Shown: positions 17,525 to 17,883 of the stretch, piece after piece
How the letters are laid out: every line of letters starts with the position of its first letter
Position numbering within the stretch: the stretch's first letter is position 1
Assembly (NCBI GenBank): GCA_024232355.1
Contig: JAAEPW010000470.1
Coordinates: 1-17,883 of the forward strand
Length of the DNA: 17,883 bases
DNA from: Chloroflexota bacterium
GTDB lineage: Bacteria; Chloroflexota; Anaerolineae; B4-G1
Direction: 5' to 3'
Notes under the pieces: model-generated
Databases searched by the model: none
The model's input: only the letters and a program-made list of their open reading frames with translations
What the model was told of the DNA's origin: nothing
Translations under genes and position numbers: made by a program

Positions 17525-17883
17525 TTTTTACCTCCTGGATTACAAGCTTGTTTATCGTGTAACTGGTTCAGCAATATCGATCCAACTCAAAAGACTGAGA
17601 TTCTATGGGAATATATTATCAGGGACTCGACCTTACAATTCCAAAATATCATTGTCAAATTTGCCAGACCTTGGATATGGGACTTGGCATTTGAACGTCA
17701 GCAGATATGAGGGTGGGTAGAATTGAATATGCATTTTAACAAGTTAAGGGTTGACTGTACTTATTTAGCGTCCAAATCTTAGAACTGTCAAGTGGTGAAG
17801 GTCGTGAAAAAAACGGTATCTTTACAACTATCCAAACCAGCCATTTTCGTGTATGCTATTGTTTAGATACTGAAATTCGGACA
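17525..17883. other. Non-coding upstream region of the cytochrome gene
   Basis: No credible gene is seen in these 359 AT-rich bases on either strand. Minus-strand signals are two perfect TTGACA hexamers. One (17653-17658) lies 17 nt from a weak TAAGGT (17630-17635). The other (17786-17791) lies 17 nt from CTAAAT (17763-17768). Either could be the cytochrome promoter; the -10 elements are poor, so an activator may be needed. Confidence 0.45.
17630..17658 (-). promoter_or_regulatory. Candidate promoter of the HAO-like cytochrome
   Basis: A perfect TTGACA (17653-17658) is followed by a 17-nt spacer and TAAGGT (17630-17635); TGTAAG at a 15-nt spacing is an alternative -10. The weak -10 keeps confidence low. 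No FNR-type palindrome (TTGAT-N4-ATCAA) was seen. Confidence 0.3.

Noticed and set aside
17804..17866. Plus-strand 20-codon frame starting GTG AAA AAA ACG, resembling a signal peptide
   Set aside because: It ends at TAG after 20 codons, and the AAGG upstream is only 2 nt from the start. Too little supports a gene.

Overview
The window reads as a chromosomal segment of a Chloroflexota bacterium, probably of the Anaerolineae/Caldilineae/Ardenticatenia group. This is inferred from gene style: Thr/Pro-rich tails on small membrane proteins, a zinc-ribbon membrane protein beside glycogen genes, and an MreB paralogue placed directly behind atpC. No rRNA or other taxonomic marker is present, so the assignment is tentative. 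No tRNA, CRISPR array, insertion sequence or prophage was seen.

Left part (1-7613, minus strand): a storage-glucan cluster. Transcription runs from a 61-aa membrane peptide through glycogen synthase (glgA) and ADP-glucose pyrophosphorylase (glgC). It then passes an intrinsic-terminator-like hairpin into a very large GH13 glucan hydrolase/transferase-like protein. That gene overlaps by 4 bp an N-terminal zinc-ribbon membrane protein that leaves the window at base 1. GlgA and GlgC make and polymerise ADP-glucose; the GH13 protein probably remodels or degrades the glucan. No branching enzyme is visible.

Middle (7553-9045): a divergent promoter region, then a short plus-strand unit. It holds a four-helix membrane protein broken by a one-base frameshift and a hotdog-fold PaaI-type thioesterase, and ends in a strong terminator that faces mreB from the other side.

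Right-middle (9046-14558, minus strand): atpA-atpG-atpD-atpC-mreB under its own well-formed promoter. Only four F1 subunits are encoded. The delta subunit and all Fo genes (a, b, c) are missing, because an unrelated NAD(P)-binding SDR gene sits directly upstream. The MreB has altered nucleotide-pocket residues.

Right end (14588-17883): the SDR/NDUFA9-like gene with its own promoter, a 12-bp-stem hairpin, and an eight-heme c-type cytochrome of the hydroxylamine oxidoreductase (HAO) family. This cytochrome carries a lipoprotein signal and an unusual three-copy Cys-Pro repeat just after the lipobox. The last 359 bases are non-coding upstream DNA. The most interesting items are the lipid-anchored HAO-like cytochrome, the F1-only ATP synthase operon, the giant GH13/zinc-ribbon pair and the frameshifted membrane gene.
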